Positions 34,209 to 43,579 are shown, numbered from the stretch's first letter. The stretch is 64,000 nt of DNA from Candidatus Baltobacteraceae bacterium (GCA_036488875.1 DASXGW010000004.1:248001-312000), one strand, 5' to 3'. Notes: a model not told the origin generated them from the letters alone. Program-made: numbers and translations.

Positions 34209-34219
34209 TAGCGCGCCCC

Positions 34220-35656
34220 ATGAGCGCGCCCTCACGACTTCGCTTTCTCTCAACCGTCGCCGCGGCAACGCTGGCGCCATACGTCGAGTGGGCGCGCCCC
34301 GCGCTCGCGCAGACGCTGCCGTCGAAACTCACCGATATCGATCATATCGTGATTTTGATGCAAGAGAACCGTTCGTTCGATCACTACTTCGGTACGCTCT
34401 CGGGCGTGCGCGGTTTCGCCGATGCGAAAGCTGCGCTGCTTCCAAACGGGCGCCCCGTCTTCTACCAGCCCGACCCACACTCCACCGCGGGCTACGTTCT
34501 CCCTTTCCATCTCGACACGCTCACCACCAGTGCGCAGCGCCTGCACGATCTCAGCCACGCGTGGAACGCGCTGCACGCCTCGTGGAACGGCGGACGCATG
34601 GATGCCTGGGTTCCGGCACACCGCAAGACCGACGGCAGCAGCGCTCCGCTCACGATGGGCTACTATCGTCGTTCCGATCTGCCGTTCCACTACGCGCTAG
34701 CCGACGCGTTTACGATCTGCGACGGCTACCACAGCTCGGTGTTGGGGCCGACAAACCCAAATCGCTACATGTGGATGACCGGCACGATCGATCCCGACGG
34801 CGCCTACGGCGGCCCGGCGATGAATAATCGAGGCACGCGTTACTCGTGGGAAACCTACGCGCAGCGCTTGGAGCGCGCCGGCGTCTCGTGGAAGATCTAT
34901 CGCCCGGAGGTCAGCGTCGCATTCCCGGTCGGTCTCGACGTCATCATGAACTTCGCGGCGTTTCAAGACGCGCCGAAGACCTCGGGGCTTTACGAGAACG
35001 CCGTCAGGCAGCGCTCGGTGCAGACGCTGCTCTCCGACATCGCAACCGGCAATCTTCCGTCGGTCACTTGGATCGTTCCGCCCTACGACGCATGCGAACA
35101 CCCCGACATGCTTCCGGCGGCCGGCGAAAACTACGTACGTCAGATTCTCGAAGCGTTCTGGTCGAATCCGAGGCTGTGGTCGCGCACGGCGTTCGTCCTC
35201 GTCTACGATGAAAATGACGGGCTCTTCGATCACGTCGCGCCGCCCACGCCGCCGGCGGGCACTGCGGGCGAATATGTGGGCGGCGCACCGATTGGCTTGG
35301 GCTTTCGCGTTCCGTGTCTGGTCGTCTCGCCGTTTTCGCGCGGCGGTTACGTTTGCGGCACGACGTTCGACCATACCTCGACCTTGCGACTGATCGAAGC
35401 CCGCTTCGGCGTAGAAGTGGCCAACCTCACACAATGGCGGCGCGACACCTGCGGCGATCTCACCGCGGCCTTCGGCTTCGGCGAGCCCGGCGACGCGAGC
35501 ACTCCCTCCCTGCCGCCTACGGCCGATGCGCTGCGCATCGTCGAGCAGCGGGTCGTATCCTTGCCGCCGCCCGCGGTCCCGAGCATCCAAGCGATGCCCG
35601 ATCAGGAAGCCGGCACGTTCGTTCGGCGGCGGCGTCCGGCGCGAGCCGCGCCATGA
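34220..35656 (+). CDS. Secreted phosphoesterase, phospholipase C/acid phosphatase family
   Basis: 478 residues. An N-terminal export signal (to about residue 31, ALAQ) precedes [22 protein letters not shown], the hallmark of the phosphoesterase family (PF04185) that includes PlcC and AcpA. Further family blocks are GYHSSVLGPTNPNRYMWMTG, LVYDENDGLFDHVAPP and LVVSPFSRGGYV. It would hydrolyse phospholipids or phosphate monoesters in the periplasm or outside. It follows the oxidase operon by 11 bp. A divergent paralogue is at 53878-55257. Confidence 0.92.
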   Translation: MSAPSRLRFLSTVAAATLAPYVEWARPALAQTLPSKLTDIDHIVILMQENRSFDHYFGTLSGVRGFADAKAALLPNGRPVFYQPDPHSTAGYVLPFHLDTLTTSAQRLHDLSHAWNALHASWNGGRMDAWVPAHRKTDGSSAPLTMGYYRRSDLPFHYALADAFTICDGYHSSVLGPTNPNRYMWMTGTIDPDGAYGGPAMNNRGTRYSWETYAQRLERAGVSWKIYRPEVSVAFPVGLDVIMNFAAFQDAPKTSGLYENAVRQRSVQTLLSDIATGNLPSVTWIVPPYDACEHPDMLPAAGENYVRQILEAFWSNPRLWSRTAFVLVYDENDGLFDHVAPPTPPAGTAGEYVGGAPIGLGFRVPCLVVSPFSRGGYVCGTTFDHTSTLRLIEARFGVEVANLTQWRRDTCGDLTAAFGFGEPGDASTPSLPPTADALRIVEQRVVSLPPPAVPSIQAMPDQEAGTFVRRRRPARAAP

Positions 35657-35666
35657 ACTTCACGCG

Positions 35667-35942
35667 TTAATGGTGTAAGAAGATCGAGAGGATCGTCGTA
35701 AGCCAAGTGCCGGCAATGATGCCTACCGTCCACATAAAGCGTTGATCGATCTTGCCATTGAGATCGAGCCTGAGGGAATCGATCCGGTCATAGACGGCGG
35801 TACGTAAATCGTCGATCTTGCGGTCGACGGCGTCAAATCTGCGGTCGATGGCATCGAAACGCAGATCGATGGCGGCAAGGCGCTGACTCGTTTGTTCGTA
35901 GGCACCCTCTAGATGGGCCATACGAAGTTCTAATGGACTCAC
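35667..35942 (-). CDS. Small coiled-coil protein with C-terminal membrane anchor
   Basis: A perfect AGGAGG (35958-35953) lies ten bases before GTG 35942, favouring this start over ATG 35972/GTG 35975. The product is about 91 residues. Heptad-like repeats (LRFDAIDRRFDAVDRKIDDL) form a coiled coil, followed by one transmembrane helix near the end (WTVGIIAGTWLTTILSIF). Proteins of this layout (DUF1640/XhlA-like) are widespread and of unknown function, probably membrane-tethered oligomers. Confidence 0.72.
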   Translation of the reverse strand: MSPLELRMAHLEGAYEQTSQRLAAIDLRFDAIDRRFDAVDRKIDDLRTAVYDRIDSLRLDLNGKIDQRFMWTVGIIAGTWLTTILSIFLHH

Positions 35943-35993
35943 GGCTGCAGTTCCTCCTAGTCGCGCTTCCATCACGACGAGAAGTAGCGTGAG

Positions 35994-36590
35994 CTAGGGC
36001 AAATCCTGGCGGTAGCCGTGGCGGGTGGCGATGCCGATCGCCAGCGGCGGAAGATCGTCGTCGGGGACGAGTCCGGTGGGTTTGCCGTCGATCTTGTGCA
36101 CGCCGCCGTAGACCGAGAACTCGACCATTGCGGGAATCGTGAGATCGGGAAGCTTTTTCTTCCCGAGCCACTCCCACTCACACGCGACGGTTTGATCGGG
36201 GAAGAGTGCGGCGACGTAACCGCAGCCGTCGATTTCCGAACTTTCGTCGGGGTGCCGGTAACGCACGTAACCGTCGAGGGTATAGATCGGCCTGAACGTT
36301 TGAACGTACGCCGTGAACGGCGCGAACAGCACGGCGACGAAGTAACCAAAGAAGGCGATGAAGCCCAGCGCGAAGATCCACGCGATCTTGATGAGCGTCG
36401 CGTCGGCCGGCACGTGATGCGCGCGCCAGATAATTCCCAGCGTGATGAACGCCATGAAGAACATGCCGATGAGCGGCTCGATCGCAAGTGAAAATCGTCC
36501 GGTGAGGCCGCACCAAACGATGCGGCGCTCCTTTTCCGTCCACGGCCGGCTGGGGAGAAAGCGCGCCCGCGCGTCGAGCGTCGGTTTCAT
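35994..36590 (-). CDS. Predicted inner-membrane protein
   Basis: 198 residues from ATG 36590, overlapping the acyl-CoA dehydrogenase stop by 4 bp. Two hydrophobic helices (about 34-53 and 66-90) are followed by a soluble domain containing PIYTLDGYVRYRHPDE and TVACEWEWLGKKKLPDL. I do not recognise the family. The coupling to an AidB-like gene suggests they work together, perhaps at the membrane, but this is positional inference. Confidence 0.68.
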   Translation of the reverse strand: MKPTLDARARFLPSRPWTEKERRIVWCGLTGRFSLAIEPLIGMFFMAFITLGIIWRAHHVPADATLIKIAWIFALGFIAFFGYFVAVLFAPFTAYVQTFRPIYTLDGYVRYRHPDESSEIDGCGYVAALFPDQTVACEWEWLGKKKLPDLTIPAMVEFSVYGGVHKIDGKPTGLVPDDDLPPLAIGIATRHGYRQDLP

Positions 36591-38236
36591 ACGGGAATGG
36601 GTACTCCGTGCGGCGACGCGCGTTCCACGATCTCGCGGACCGCGGCCGTCGCGTTGAGCGTTCCCATGGTGCGGCCGCCGCGCCCCAGGCGGCTCTCGAC
36701 GAACGCGTCGGCAACGGCCTGTGGAGCGTGCTGCACCAACAGCGACGCCTGCCACAGCAGCGCCAGCCGCTCGGCCACCGACCGCGCGCGGACTTCCAGC
36801 GCGGAAACGTCGCTCACGTCGCGCTCGAGGGCGGACAACTCCGCCGCAACGCGCGGGTCGTCCGCGACGGGTTCGATTTCGGCGCGCAACGCCGCAAGTG
36901 ACTCGGGCTGTTTTCGAACGATGCGTAACACGTCCAGTGCATTGATGTTACCCGATCCCTCCCAGATCGAGTTCACGGGTGCCTCCCGGTACAAGCGCGG
37001 CATGATCGACTCTTCGACGTAACCGTTGCCGCCTAGACACTCGAGCGCCTCGCCGACGACGCCCGGCGCCCGCTTGCAGACGTAGTATTTTCCGACCGCG
37101 GTGCCGATGCGCTTGAGCGCAGCGGCGCGCTCGTCGTGTGGTGCGTCGTCGATTGCGCGTGCGACGCGCATAAAGAGTGCGATCGCCCCTTCGGACTCGA
37201 GCGCGACGTCGGCTAGAACGTTTTGCATCAGCGGACGATCGATCAGCGGCGCGCCGAACGTGCTGCGGTGGGTCGCATGGTGGATCGCTTGAACGAGCGC
37301 TTCGTGAATCAGTCCGGCGGAGCCGACGATGCAATCGAGCCGCGTATGGTTGACCATCTCGACGATCGTCCGTACGCCGCGTCCCTCTTCACCGATCATC
37401 CAGCCGTGGGTGCCGTCGAGTTCGATTTCGCTCGACGCGTTGCTGCGGTTGCCGAGCTTGTGCTTGAGACGCTGGATCGCAAACGGATTTCGGCTTCCAT
37501 CGGCGAGCACGCGCGGAACGAAAAAGCACGTCAGCCCCGCACCGGCCTGCGCGAGCACGAGAAACGCGTCGCACATCGGCGCAGAGCAGAACCACTTGTG
37601 GCCGGTGAGCAGATATTCGTTCCCGGGACCAGGCCGGGACGCCGGCACGGCGCGCGTCGTGTTGGCGCGAACGTCCGACCCGCCTTGTTTCTCGGTCATG
37701 CCCATGCCGCAGAGCGCGGCGTTTTTCTCGGCGAGCGGCACGAGTCGCGGATCGTAAGCGCGCCGCGCAAAGGCCGGAACCCAGGCCGACGCAATTTCCG
37801 GTTGCAGCCGTATTGCCGGCACGGCTGCATAGGTCATCGAGATCGGGCAGCCGTGGCCCGACTCGACGTGCGACCACACGAAAAACTTCGCGGCGCGCCG
37901 AACGTGTGGATACGGCTGCGCGTCCTCCCACGGCGTGCCGTGCAGTCCGTACGCAGTCGCGCTGTGCAGCAACTCGTGCCACGCGGGATGAAAGCGCACT
38001 TCGTCAATGCGACGGCCGAACCGGTCGTGCGTACGCAGCTCCGGCTCGTGCTCGTTGGCGTCGAACCCAAGCGCGATCGTTTCGGGTTTACCGGCAAGCG
38101 CGCCGAGCGTCGTCAGCTCGTTCGACGACGCACCGGGTGCCTCGCGCGCGAGCGCTTCGACCAGCGCGCGATCGCTTAGGAAGACGTTATAGTTTTCGAG
38201 CGGCGGCGGCTGGTTCTCGACCCGATGGGTGGCCAT
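36587..38236 (-). CDS. Acyl-CoA dehydrogenase, AidB-like
   Basis: 549 residues, the size of E. coli AidB. Acyl-CoA dehydrogenase motifs include GMGMTEKQGGSDVRANTT (FAD/substrate strand), YLLTGHKWFCSAPMCDAFLVL, IGEEGRGVRTIVEMV, and a C-terminal ECLGGNGYVEESIMPRLYRE with SIWEGSGNINALDVLR. The extended N-terminus with NQPPPLENYNVFLSD is typical of the AidB branch, which has isovaleryl-CoA dehydrogenase homology and a DNA-protective role in E. coli. It is a FAD enzyme; the native substrate is uncertain. Confidence 0.93.
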   Translation of the reverse strand: MATHRVENQPPPLENYNVFLSDRALVEALAREAPGASSNELTTLGALAGKPETIALGFDANEHEPELRTHDRFGRRIDEVRFHPAWHELLHSATAYGLHGTPWEDAQPYPHVRRAAKFFVWSHVESGHGCPISMTYAAVPAIRLQPEIASAWVPAFARRAYDPRLVPLAEKNAALCGMGMTEKQGGSDVRANTTRAVPASRPGPGNEYLLTGHKWFCSAPMCDAFLVLAQAGAGLTCFFVPRVLADGSRNPFAIQRLKHKLGNRSNASSEIELDGTHGWMIGEEGRGVRTIVEMVNHTRLDCIVGSAGLIHEALVQAIHHATHRSTFGAPLIDRPLMQNVLADVALESEGAIALFMRVARAIDDAPHDERAAALKRIGTAVGKYYVCKRAPGVVGEALECLGGNGYVEESIMPRLYREAPVNSIWEGSGNINALDVLRIVRKQPESLAALRAEIEPVADDPRVAAELSALERDVSDVSALEVRARSVAERLALLWQASLLVQHAPQAVADAFVESRLGRGGRTMGTLNATAAVREIVERASPHGVPIPV

Positions 38237-38275
38237 ACGAAAACATGATTGGTCGGCGTTTGAGCGGGTCCTGGC

Positions 38276-39604
38276 TCAAGCCGCGCCGGCGGCGGGCTCG
38301 CTACGCTCGCCCCGCCGCGGCTTGAGCATCGCGGTAAGGACGATCGCGATAAACGCGACGGCGCAAAACGCCAGATAGGCGTGACGGTAGCCCATTAACT
38401 CGCTCTTGCCCATGCCGATGAGACCGCCGGCAAGCGAGCTGCCGAAAATCTGACCGACGATGAGACATTGGCTGAGCAAGCCGATCGCGGTCGCGCGCGT
38501 TCGCTCGTGCGTTTCGTTCGTAACGATGTAGCGCGTCGGCGCTCCGAGCAGCGCGCCGAATCCGGCTCCGGCAACGATCATCGCCAACACCGCGAGTCCC
38601 ATGGATTCAAAGCCGAGCGCGAAGATCGCTAACCCGATTTCCGTTAATACGGTACCGACCAGCAGCACGTCGCGACTGCCGACACGATCGAGCGCGCGAC
38701 CCGACGCCGGAATGACGATGACGAACGTGAGCGCACCGAGCGCCGCTATCGCGCCTGCGGCGGCGGAAGAAAGATCCTGCGCGCCGACGAGCACGGTCGG
38801 AATGAAGAAGAGCGAGCCTTCGAGCACGCCGATCACGATCTCCAGGGCGTACGTTTTGGTAAGCTGCGGTGCGCGCAACAGTTCCAGCGGAACGATCGGA
38901 TGGGCCGACAGCCGTTCCCATAACCAAAAGGCAAAGAGTGCCCCCACTCCGAGGATACCGATGACCGGACGCGTCGCGATCAATCCGTCCATGACGCCGA
39001 GCAAACCGAGGCACAACAGCAGCAGACCGACGCCGTCGAGCGGTTCGCGCCGCCGCGGCGCGTCCACCGGAACGTCTAGCCGCGCAAACCAAAAAACGAC
39101 TGCCGCCAGCGGAAGATTCGGAACGAAGATCCACCGCCACGCGATGAAGTGCGCGATGAGTCCGCCCACGAGCGGACCGATAACCGCGGCAAGTCCCCAC
39201 GTCGCGGCAACCATCCCGAGTGCCGCTCCGCGCCGCTCGGCGGGAACGACGTCGCCGATCGCGGCGGTTGCGACGGGAAAGATGCCTCCGGCGCCCAGCG
39301 CCTGCAACGCGCGCGCGAAGAGAAGGATTCCGTACGTCGGCGCGACGATCGCCACGATGCTTCCGGCGGCAAAGAGGCCGATGCATCCGAGATAGACGAC
39401 GCGCCGCCCGTAGCGATCCGCGAGCGTGCTGGCGATGGCGATCGACACGACGGTGACGAGCAGATACAGCGTAAAGATCCACGCCAGATCGCTCGTTTGT
39501 ACGCTCAGGTCGCGTCCGATGGCGGGGAGTGCCGGGGAAAGCACGCTCAAATCGAGCGCGCCGGCGAACACCCCTAAACCCAGCGTGACGAGAAGCCGTG
39601 TCAC
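38276..39604 (-). CDS. MFS transporter, drug/proton antiporter type
   Basis: 442 residues from GTG 39604, a 4-bp overlap with the ctaB stop; upstream frame is not used. The first helices carry ALDLSVLSPALPAI, then ADRYGRRVVYLGCIGLF (motif A) and the DHA2-like WRWIFVPNLPLAAVVFW. About twelve to fourteen helices. Tight coupling to heme A genes raises the possibility of a heme- or precursor-related exporter, but most such proteins export drugs. The C-terminal tail is Arg-rich. Confidence 0.88.
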   Translation of the reverse strand: MTRLLVTLGLGVFAGALDLSVLSPALPAIGRDLSVQTSDLAWIFTLYLLVTVVSIAIASTLADRYGRRVVYLGCIGLFAAGSIVAIVAPTYGILLFARALQALGAGGIFPVATAAIGDVVPAERRGAALGMVAATWGLAAVIGPLVGGLIAHFIAWRWIFVPNLPLAAVVFWFARLDVPVDAPRRREPLDGVGLLLLCLGLLGVMDGLIATRPVIGILGVGALFAFWLWERLSAHPIVPLELLRAPQLTKTYALEIVIGVLEGSLFFIPTVLVGAQDLSSAAAGAIAALGALTFVIVIPASGRALDRVGSRDVLLVGTVLTEIGLAIFALGFESMGLAVLAMIVAGAGFGALLGAPTRYIVTNETHERTRATAIGLLSQCLIVGQIFGSSLAGGLIGMGKSELMGYRHAYLAFCAVAFIAIVLTAMLKPRRGERSEPAAGAA

Positions 39605-40470
39605 GAAATGATAATGCGGTCGATCACCATGACGGCGCACATGAGCGCGAGGTAAACGAGCGAATAGCGAAACAGTTGGCGTGCGTACACCTTGCCGTCG
39701 CGTTCCCGCCACGTGCGCCACGCTTCGAGCAGAAAGATTCCACCCAAAACGGCGGCGGCGCCGAAGTACAGCGCGCCCATGACGTGCAACGGATAGAGCG
39801 CGAGCGACGCCAACACGAGAATGATGCTGTAGTACACGATCTCGCGCTTAGTCCGGTCTTCGCCGTAGACGTTAGGGAACATCGGGATGCGCGCTTTTTC
39901 GTAGTCGAGCTCGGTCATCAGCGAGAGCGACCAGAAGTGCGGCGGCGTCCACAGAAAGATCAGCGCGAAGAGTCCGAGCGCCGGGCCGCCGATCGCGTGC
40001 GTTACGGCGGCCCATCCGACCAGTGGCGGCACCGATCCGGCCGCGCCCCCGATGACGATGTTGAGCGGCGTGATGCGCTTGAGCCACATCGTGTAGATGC
40101 CGACGTAGTACGCGTTGCCGGCCAGCGAAAGCCATGCCGCAAGCGGATTGACCAAGACGTAGAGCATCGCAAACCCGAGCGCGCCGGCGAGCAGTGCGTA
40201 GATCACGGCATCGCGGCGCGACACTCGTCCTTGCGGGATCGGGCGCAGACGCGTGCGCTGCATGATGGCGTCGATGTCGGCATCGTAGGCGCAGTTGAGA
40301 GCACCGGCCGAAGCGGCCGAAAGCGCGCCGCCGAGCAGGGTCCAAAGAATCAGCCACAACGAGGGCACGCCGCGCGCCGCCATGATCATCGCGGCCAGCG
40401 TCGTGACGAGCAGCAAGACGATGATACGGGGCTTGCTCAGCTCGTAGTAATCGGCGATCCGGGCGATCAC
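39601..40470 (-). CDS. ctaB: Protoheme IX farnesyltransferase
   Basis: 289 residues from GTG 40470 (GTGA overlap with ctaA). UbiA-superfamily prenyltransferase with LSKPRIIVLLLVTTLAAM, the diphosphate-binding NCAYDADIDAIMQRT (NxxxDxxxD) and the second Asp-rich loop ELDYEKARIPMFPNVYGED typical of CtaB/CyoE. It makes heme O from heme B for CtaA. Nine helices. It is part of a ctaA-ctaB-MFS group on the opposite strand from the oxidase. Confidence 0.96.
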   Translation of the reverse strand: MIARIADYYELSKPRIIVLLLVTTLAAMIMAARGVPSLWLILWTLLGGALSAASAGALNCAYDADIDAIMQRTRLRPIPQGRVSRRDAVIYALLAGALGFAMLYVLVNPLAAWLSLAGNAYYVGIYTMWLKRITPLNIVIGGAAGSVPPLVGWAAVTHAIGGPALGLFALIFLWTPPHFWSLSLMTELDYEKARIPMFPNVYGEDRTKREIVYYSIILVLASLALYPLHVMGALYFGAAAVLGGIFLLEAWRTWRERDGKVYARQLFRYSLVYLALMCAVMVIDRIIIS

Positions 40471-41387
40471 GCGCGCACCGCTTCGGTTTGCGGCGCGGAA
40501 AACGCTCGTGCGTCGAGCATCGCAAACGTGGTGGCGACGACGAACGATAAGAAGACCAGCGCGGCGTTGATCGCGTGCGCTTCGCGCAAATCCGTTGGTA
40601 ATCGCAAGGCGACGTTGAGCAATCCGAGCAGTACCTGCACGCAGACCAGCGCGACGCCCGCACAAACGGCCGCGCGTACGCGCGCGCTCGCGGGCCGCGC
40701 GAACGCAAATGCGAGCGATCCGGCGGCACAAACGAGCGTCCCTCCGGCTGCGATGCGATGCAGCATCTGCACGGCTTGTCCCTGGGTATACACGACGACG
40801 TTGCCGGCGCAGCCCGGAATCGAGAGACACGCGAGGCCAGCGCCGCTGGAGCTCACGTAAGCACCGACGCACATGGTAAGAAACGCAATGATCGAAGTCC
40901 CGGCCATCACACCCGCCATCGCTACCGCGTTTCGGGTGCCGCCGCAGCTCTCATGCGCGGAGTCGGTTGCTGCGGCAAAGATTCCCATGGCCGAGACCGC
41001 CGCTACGAACGCCATTGCCGTTCCCCAGTGCAGCACGACGGAAATCGGAGAGTTACCCAAGCGCACGGTCGCAGCGCCAAGCAACACCTGCACGAAGAAA
41101 AAGAGACCTATCGCAACCATCGTCGGCATGATGAACGGCGAGCGATCGCGCCGCCGCCACGCTGCAACCAGGAGGCCGGCCACCAGCGGTGCGATGCCGA
41201 CTGCAAACACGCGGTGCGTGAACTCGAAAACGGTGCCGTTGGCCATTGGGGGCATGACGCGACCCTGGCACAGCGGCCAATCCGGGCAGGTCAGGCCCGC
41301 GCCGTTGATGCGGGTCCAGCTTCCCAGCATGATGGTTCCCAAGGCGACGAGGTCCGTCGCCCAGGCGAGATATCGCAGGGTCTTCAC
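40467..41387 (-). CDS. ctaA: Heme A synthase
   Basis: About 306 residues from GTG 41387, chosen because GGAAG lies six bases upstream; TTG 41414 is a weaker alternative. Eight-helix CtaA: GAGLTCPDWPLCQG carries the first Cys pair (Cys34, Cys40), and a second pair (CLSIPGC) lies in the other half, with EFTHRVFA providing a heme-ligand His. Conserved Cys pairs place it in the class found in Gram-positives and many deep phyla. It oxidises heme O to heme A for CoxA. Confidence 0.95.
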   Translation of the reverse strand: MKTLRYLAWATDLVALGTIMLGSWTRINGAGLTCPDWPLCQGRVMPPMANGTVFEFTHRVFAVGIAPLVAGLLVAAWRRRDRSPFIMPTMVAIGLFFFVQVLLGAATVRLGNSPISVVLHWGTAMAFVAAVSAMGIFAAATDSAHESCGGTRNAVAMAGVMAGTSIIAFLTMCVGAYVSSSGAGLACLSIPGCAGNVVVYTQGQAVQMLHRIAAGGTLVCAAGSLAFAFARPASARVRAAVCAGVALVCVQVLLGLLNVALRLPTDLREAHAINAALVFLSFVVATTFAMLDARAFSAPQTEAVRA

Positions 41388-41473
41388 GGTTGACTTCCAG
41401 CGTAGCCGCCGCAAGTCCGTAGCACAATGACCTTTTCGGGCTGCGGCATTGAAGACATGGTGATTGGAGGCGT

Positions 41474-41533
41474 ATGAAATCTTGCCTTCGGGGGAGGCCG
41501 GCGCGGGAAGCAGGCGAAGGCGGTGGGCCGTGA
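41474..41533 (+). CDS. Candidate 19-codon leader ORF
   Basis: ATG 41474 follows GGAGG by three bases, runs 19 codons (MKSCLRGRPAREAGEGGGP), and its TGA overlaps the GTG start of the lipoprotein gene. The layout fits a coupled leader peptide. It could equally be chance, as an alternative reading places part of this region in a longer lipoprotein N-terminus. Confidence 0.28.
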   Translation: MKSCLRGRPAREAGEGGGP

Positions 41534-41961
41534 AGCGCTGGTGGGCCGTTTTGGGCCTATTGCTCCTGGTCGGATGCCGCGAAGTACGGGTGCAGACCCT
41601 TTCTCAGGGGACGACCACCGTGCTGGGCGGGGACCAAATCCTCATCGTCCGCAACCCCGAAGATTTGGCGAAGTTGGGTATACACGCGCCGGTACACTTC
41701 AAGGGGGAGTTTGGGGTCATATTACTTATGGGGCCTCACGACCGCAGTGGTTACAAACAGATCATCGAGTCGATCCGCGCCAACGACCAGCGGGTGCGCG
41801 TGGTCGCGTTCGAACAGGATCCCGCCGACGGCGGCGAACCTTCACCGAGTTATCGCACGTACACGCTGTGGATCGTTCCCAACAGCGTCTATCGGCGCGG
41901 AGTTCGGGTCGACGTCGTCACGCCGAGCGCCGCACCGATCGCGACGACCTTTCTCCCCTAA
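41530..41961 (+). CDS. Small lipoprotein, PrcB-like possible
   Basis: From GTG 41530 the product is 143 residues with a typical lipoprotein signal (KRWWAVLGLLLLVGC). The mature domain is beta-rich: GGDQILIVRNPEDLAKLGIHAPV, GEFGVILLMGPHDRSGYKQIIES, and a final TYTLWIVPNSVYRRGVRVDVVT. The arrangement recalls PrcB/protease-complex domains that begin with a residue-by-residue GRSGYxI pattern, but the match is loose. Exported and membrane-anchored; function unknown. Confidence 0.68.
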   Translation: MKRWWAVLGLLLLVGCREVRVQTLSQGTTTVLGGDQILIVRNPEDLAKLGIHAPVHFKGEFGVILLMGPHDRSGYKQIIESIRANDQRVRVVAFEQDPADGGEPSPSYRTYTLWIVPNSVYRRGVRVDVVTPSAAPIATTFLP

Positions 41962-41993
41962 GGCTGCGACCAGTTAGGACGATACCTTCACCA

Positions 41994-43073
41994 GTGCTTT
42001 CTCCACGGCCACTACGCCAACCCGAGCCGGTTCTCGAACTCGACGTCCGCGTCGAGCGCTTGGGCTTGGTCCTCGAACCCAACGGAGAACCCGCCGAGGC
42101 CGGCGGCATTCTCAATCCCGCGGCGGCTCGCGCGCCGGGCGGAGAACTGCTGCTCTATCCGCGCTGCGTGGAAACGGGCAATATTTCGCGCGTCGGTCTG
42201 GTGCGTACGCAGGCGCTCGACGTCGGTTTCGACGTCAAGCGAGAAGGCTACGCGCTCGAGCCGCAAGCCGACTACGAGCTGCGCCCGCATCCCGGCTACG
42301 GATGCGAGGATCCGCGCGTTACTTTCGTGCCGGCGCTCAAAGCCTACGTCATGTCGTACACGGCGTTCGGTCCGCTCGGTCCGCGCATTGCGATCGCGAT
42401 CTCGAGCGATGCGTATCGCTGGGAACGTCTGGGATTGGTGCGATTCGAGGGCGCGGGCGTTTCGATCGGCGACGATAAAGACGGGGCCTTCTTCCCCGAA
42501 CCGGTGCTCTCGCCGAGCGGCGTGCGTTCGCTGGCGTTCTACCACCGTCCAATGCTGCATCTGTCGGCGGTCGACGGACGCGCAGCCATACCGATGATCG
42601 AACGCATGCCGTTCGAGGATCGCGAATCGATTCGCATCGCGTACGTGCCGCTCGACGCGGTCATGCGCGATCGTTCGAACCTGCTCGAAGTCACCGAAAG
42701 CGTGCTGGTGCTTTCGCCCGACGCAAACTGGGGATCGATCAAGATCGGCGGCGGAACGCCGCCCGTGCGGATCGCGGAAGGCTGGATGTCGCTGTTCCAC
42801 GGCGTCGATGCCGTCAAGAGTCCGCGCGGCAAACCGTCGCTGCGCTACAGCAGCGGCATCGTCATCCACGACGTCGAGCGTCCCGATCGAATTCTCTATC
42901 GCTCGCCCGCGCCGATCTTCGAACCGCTCGACGAACGCGAGCGCGTCGGCGTCGTCAACAACGTCGTCTTCCCTACCGGCATCGATCCGCGCACGGATCT
43001 CGGCGAACGCGTTTTCGACGTGTACTACGGCATGGGCGACTATTGCATCGGCGCGGCGCGCATGTGGCTGTAG
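41994..43073 (+). CDS. Glycoside hydrolase family 130-like (mannoside phosphorylase family)
   Basis: 359 residues from GTG 41994. Five-bladed propeller motifs match GH130/DUF377: ILNPAAARAPGGELLLYPR, GYGCEDPRVTFV, DDKDGAFFPEPVL, IGGGTPPVRIAEGWMSLFHGVD and VVNNVVFPTG near the C-terminus. GH130 enzymes are phosphorylases or hydrolases acting on beta-mannosides; which activity applies depends on phosphate-binding residues I cannot verify. No signal peptide, so cytoplasmic. Confidence 0.88.
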   Translation: MLSPRPLRQPEPVLELDVRVERLGLVLEPNGEPAEAGGILNPAAARAPGGELLLYPRCVETGNISRVGLVRTQALDVGFDVKREGYALEPQADYELRPHPGYGCEDPRVTFVPALKAYVMSYTAFGPLGPRIAIAISSDAYRWERLGLVRFEGAGVSIGDDKDGAFFPEPVLSPSGVRSLAFYHRPMLHLSAVDGRAAIPMIERMPFEDRESIRIAYVPLDAVMRDRSNLLEVTESVLVLSPDANWGSIKIGGGTPPVRIAEGWMSLFHGVDAVKSPRGKPSLRYSSGIVIHDVERPDRILYRSPAPIFEPLDERERVGVVNNVVFPTGIDPRTDLGERVFDVYYGMGDYCIGAARMWL

Positions 43074-43087
43074 CGCACTCGTCCTGA

Positions 43088-43570
43088 GTGCTTCGTTACC
43101 TTTTCATCTCGACCATCATCGTTTTTGCCGTCGCGATCGCCGTTGCCGGGTGGATGAATCGCGATTTGATTCGGATCAAAATCGCGTCGGTGTACGCGTC
43201 GGCTCCGCCAAAACCGGTGGCGTCGACTCCCCTTGGGGGCGCCGGTTCCGTACCGCTGCAGGGTGACGCGCCGTGGGCCTTGTCGGCTCTCCCCGAGTGC
43301 TTGGTACAAGTGTCGGAGACGACCGGATCGGCGGACTACACGGTGGCGCATTTGCCGGCCGGTTCGGTGCCGGTGCAGCCTCCGGCGGCCTTGCGCTACG
43401 GGGATTGCACGATTTCGCTGACCGGCGACGAAGCATTCGTCTCGCGGGGCGCCGATCGGTTCCGCATTCCGCCGAAGGTTCGCTTCTACCGTACCGCGCA
43501 GACGTTGGCCCTGCTGCGCATCGAGGGCGGCGGCACGGAGCTTCGGGTGTACCAACCGGCACAACGGTAA
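43088..43570 (+). CDS. Hypothetical protein with N-terminal membrane anchor
   Basis: 160 residues from GTG 43088. One hydrophobic helix (about 5-22) is followed by a Pro-rich linker and a small beta-rich domain with two cysteines (PECLVQVSE and YGDCTISLTGDEAFV). The two Cys could pair as a disulfide outside the cytoplasm. I do not recognise the family. It lies between GH130 and prfC with 14 and 9 bp gaps. Confidence 0.62.
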   Translation: MLRYLFISTIIVFAVAIAVAGWMNRDLIRIKIASVYASAPPKPVASTPLGGAGSVPLQGDAPWALSALPECLVQVSETTGSADYTVAHLPAGSVPVQPPAALRYGDCTISLTGDEAFVSRGADRFRIPPKVRFYRTAQTLALLRIEGGGTELRVYQPAQR

Positions 43571-43579
43571 CGACCGACA

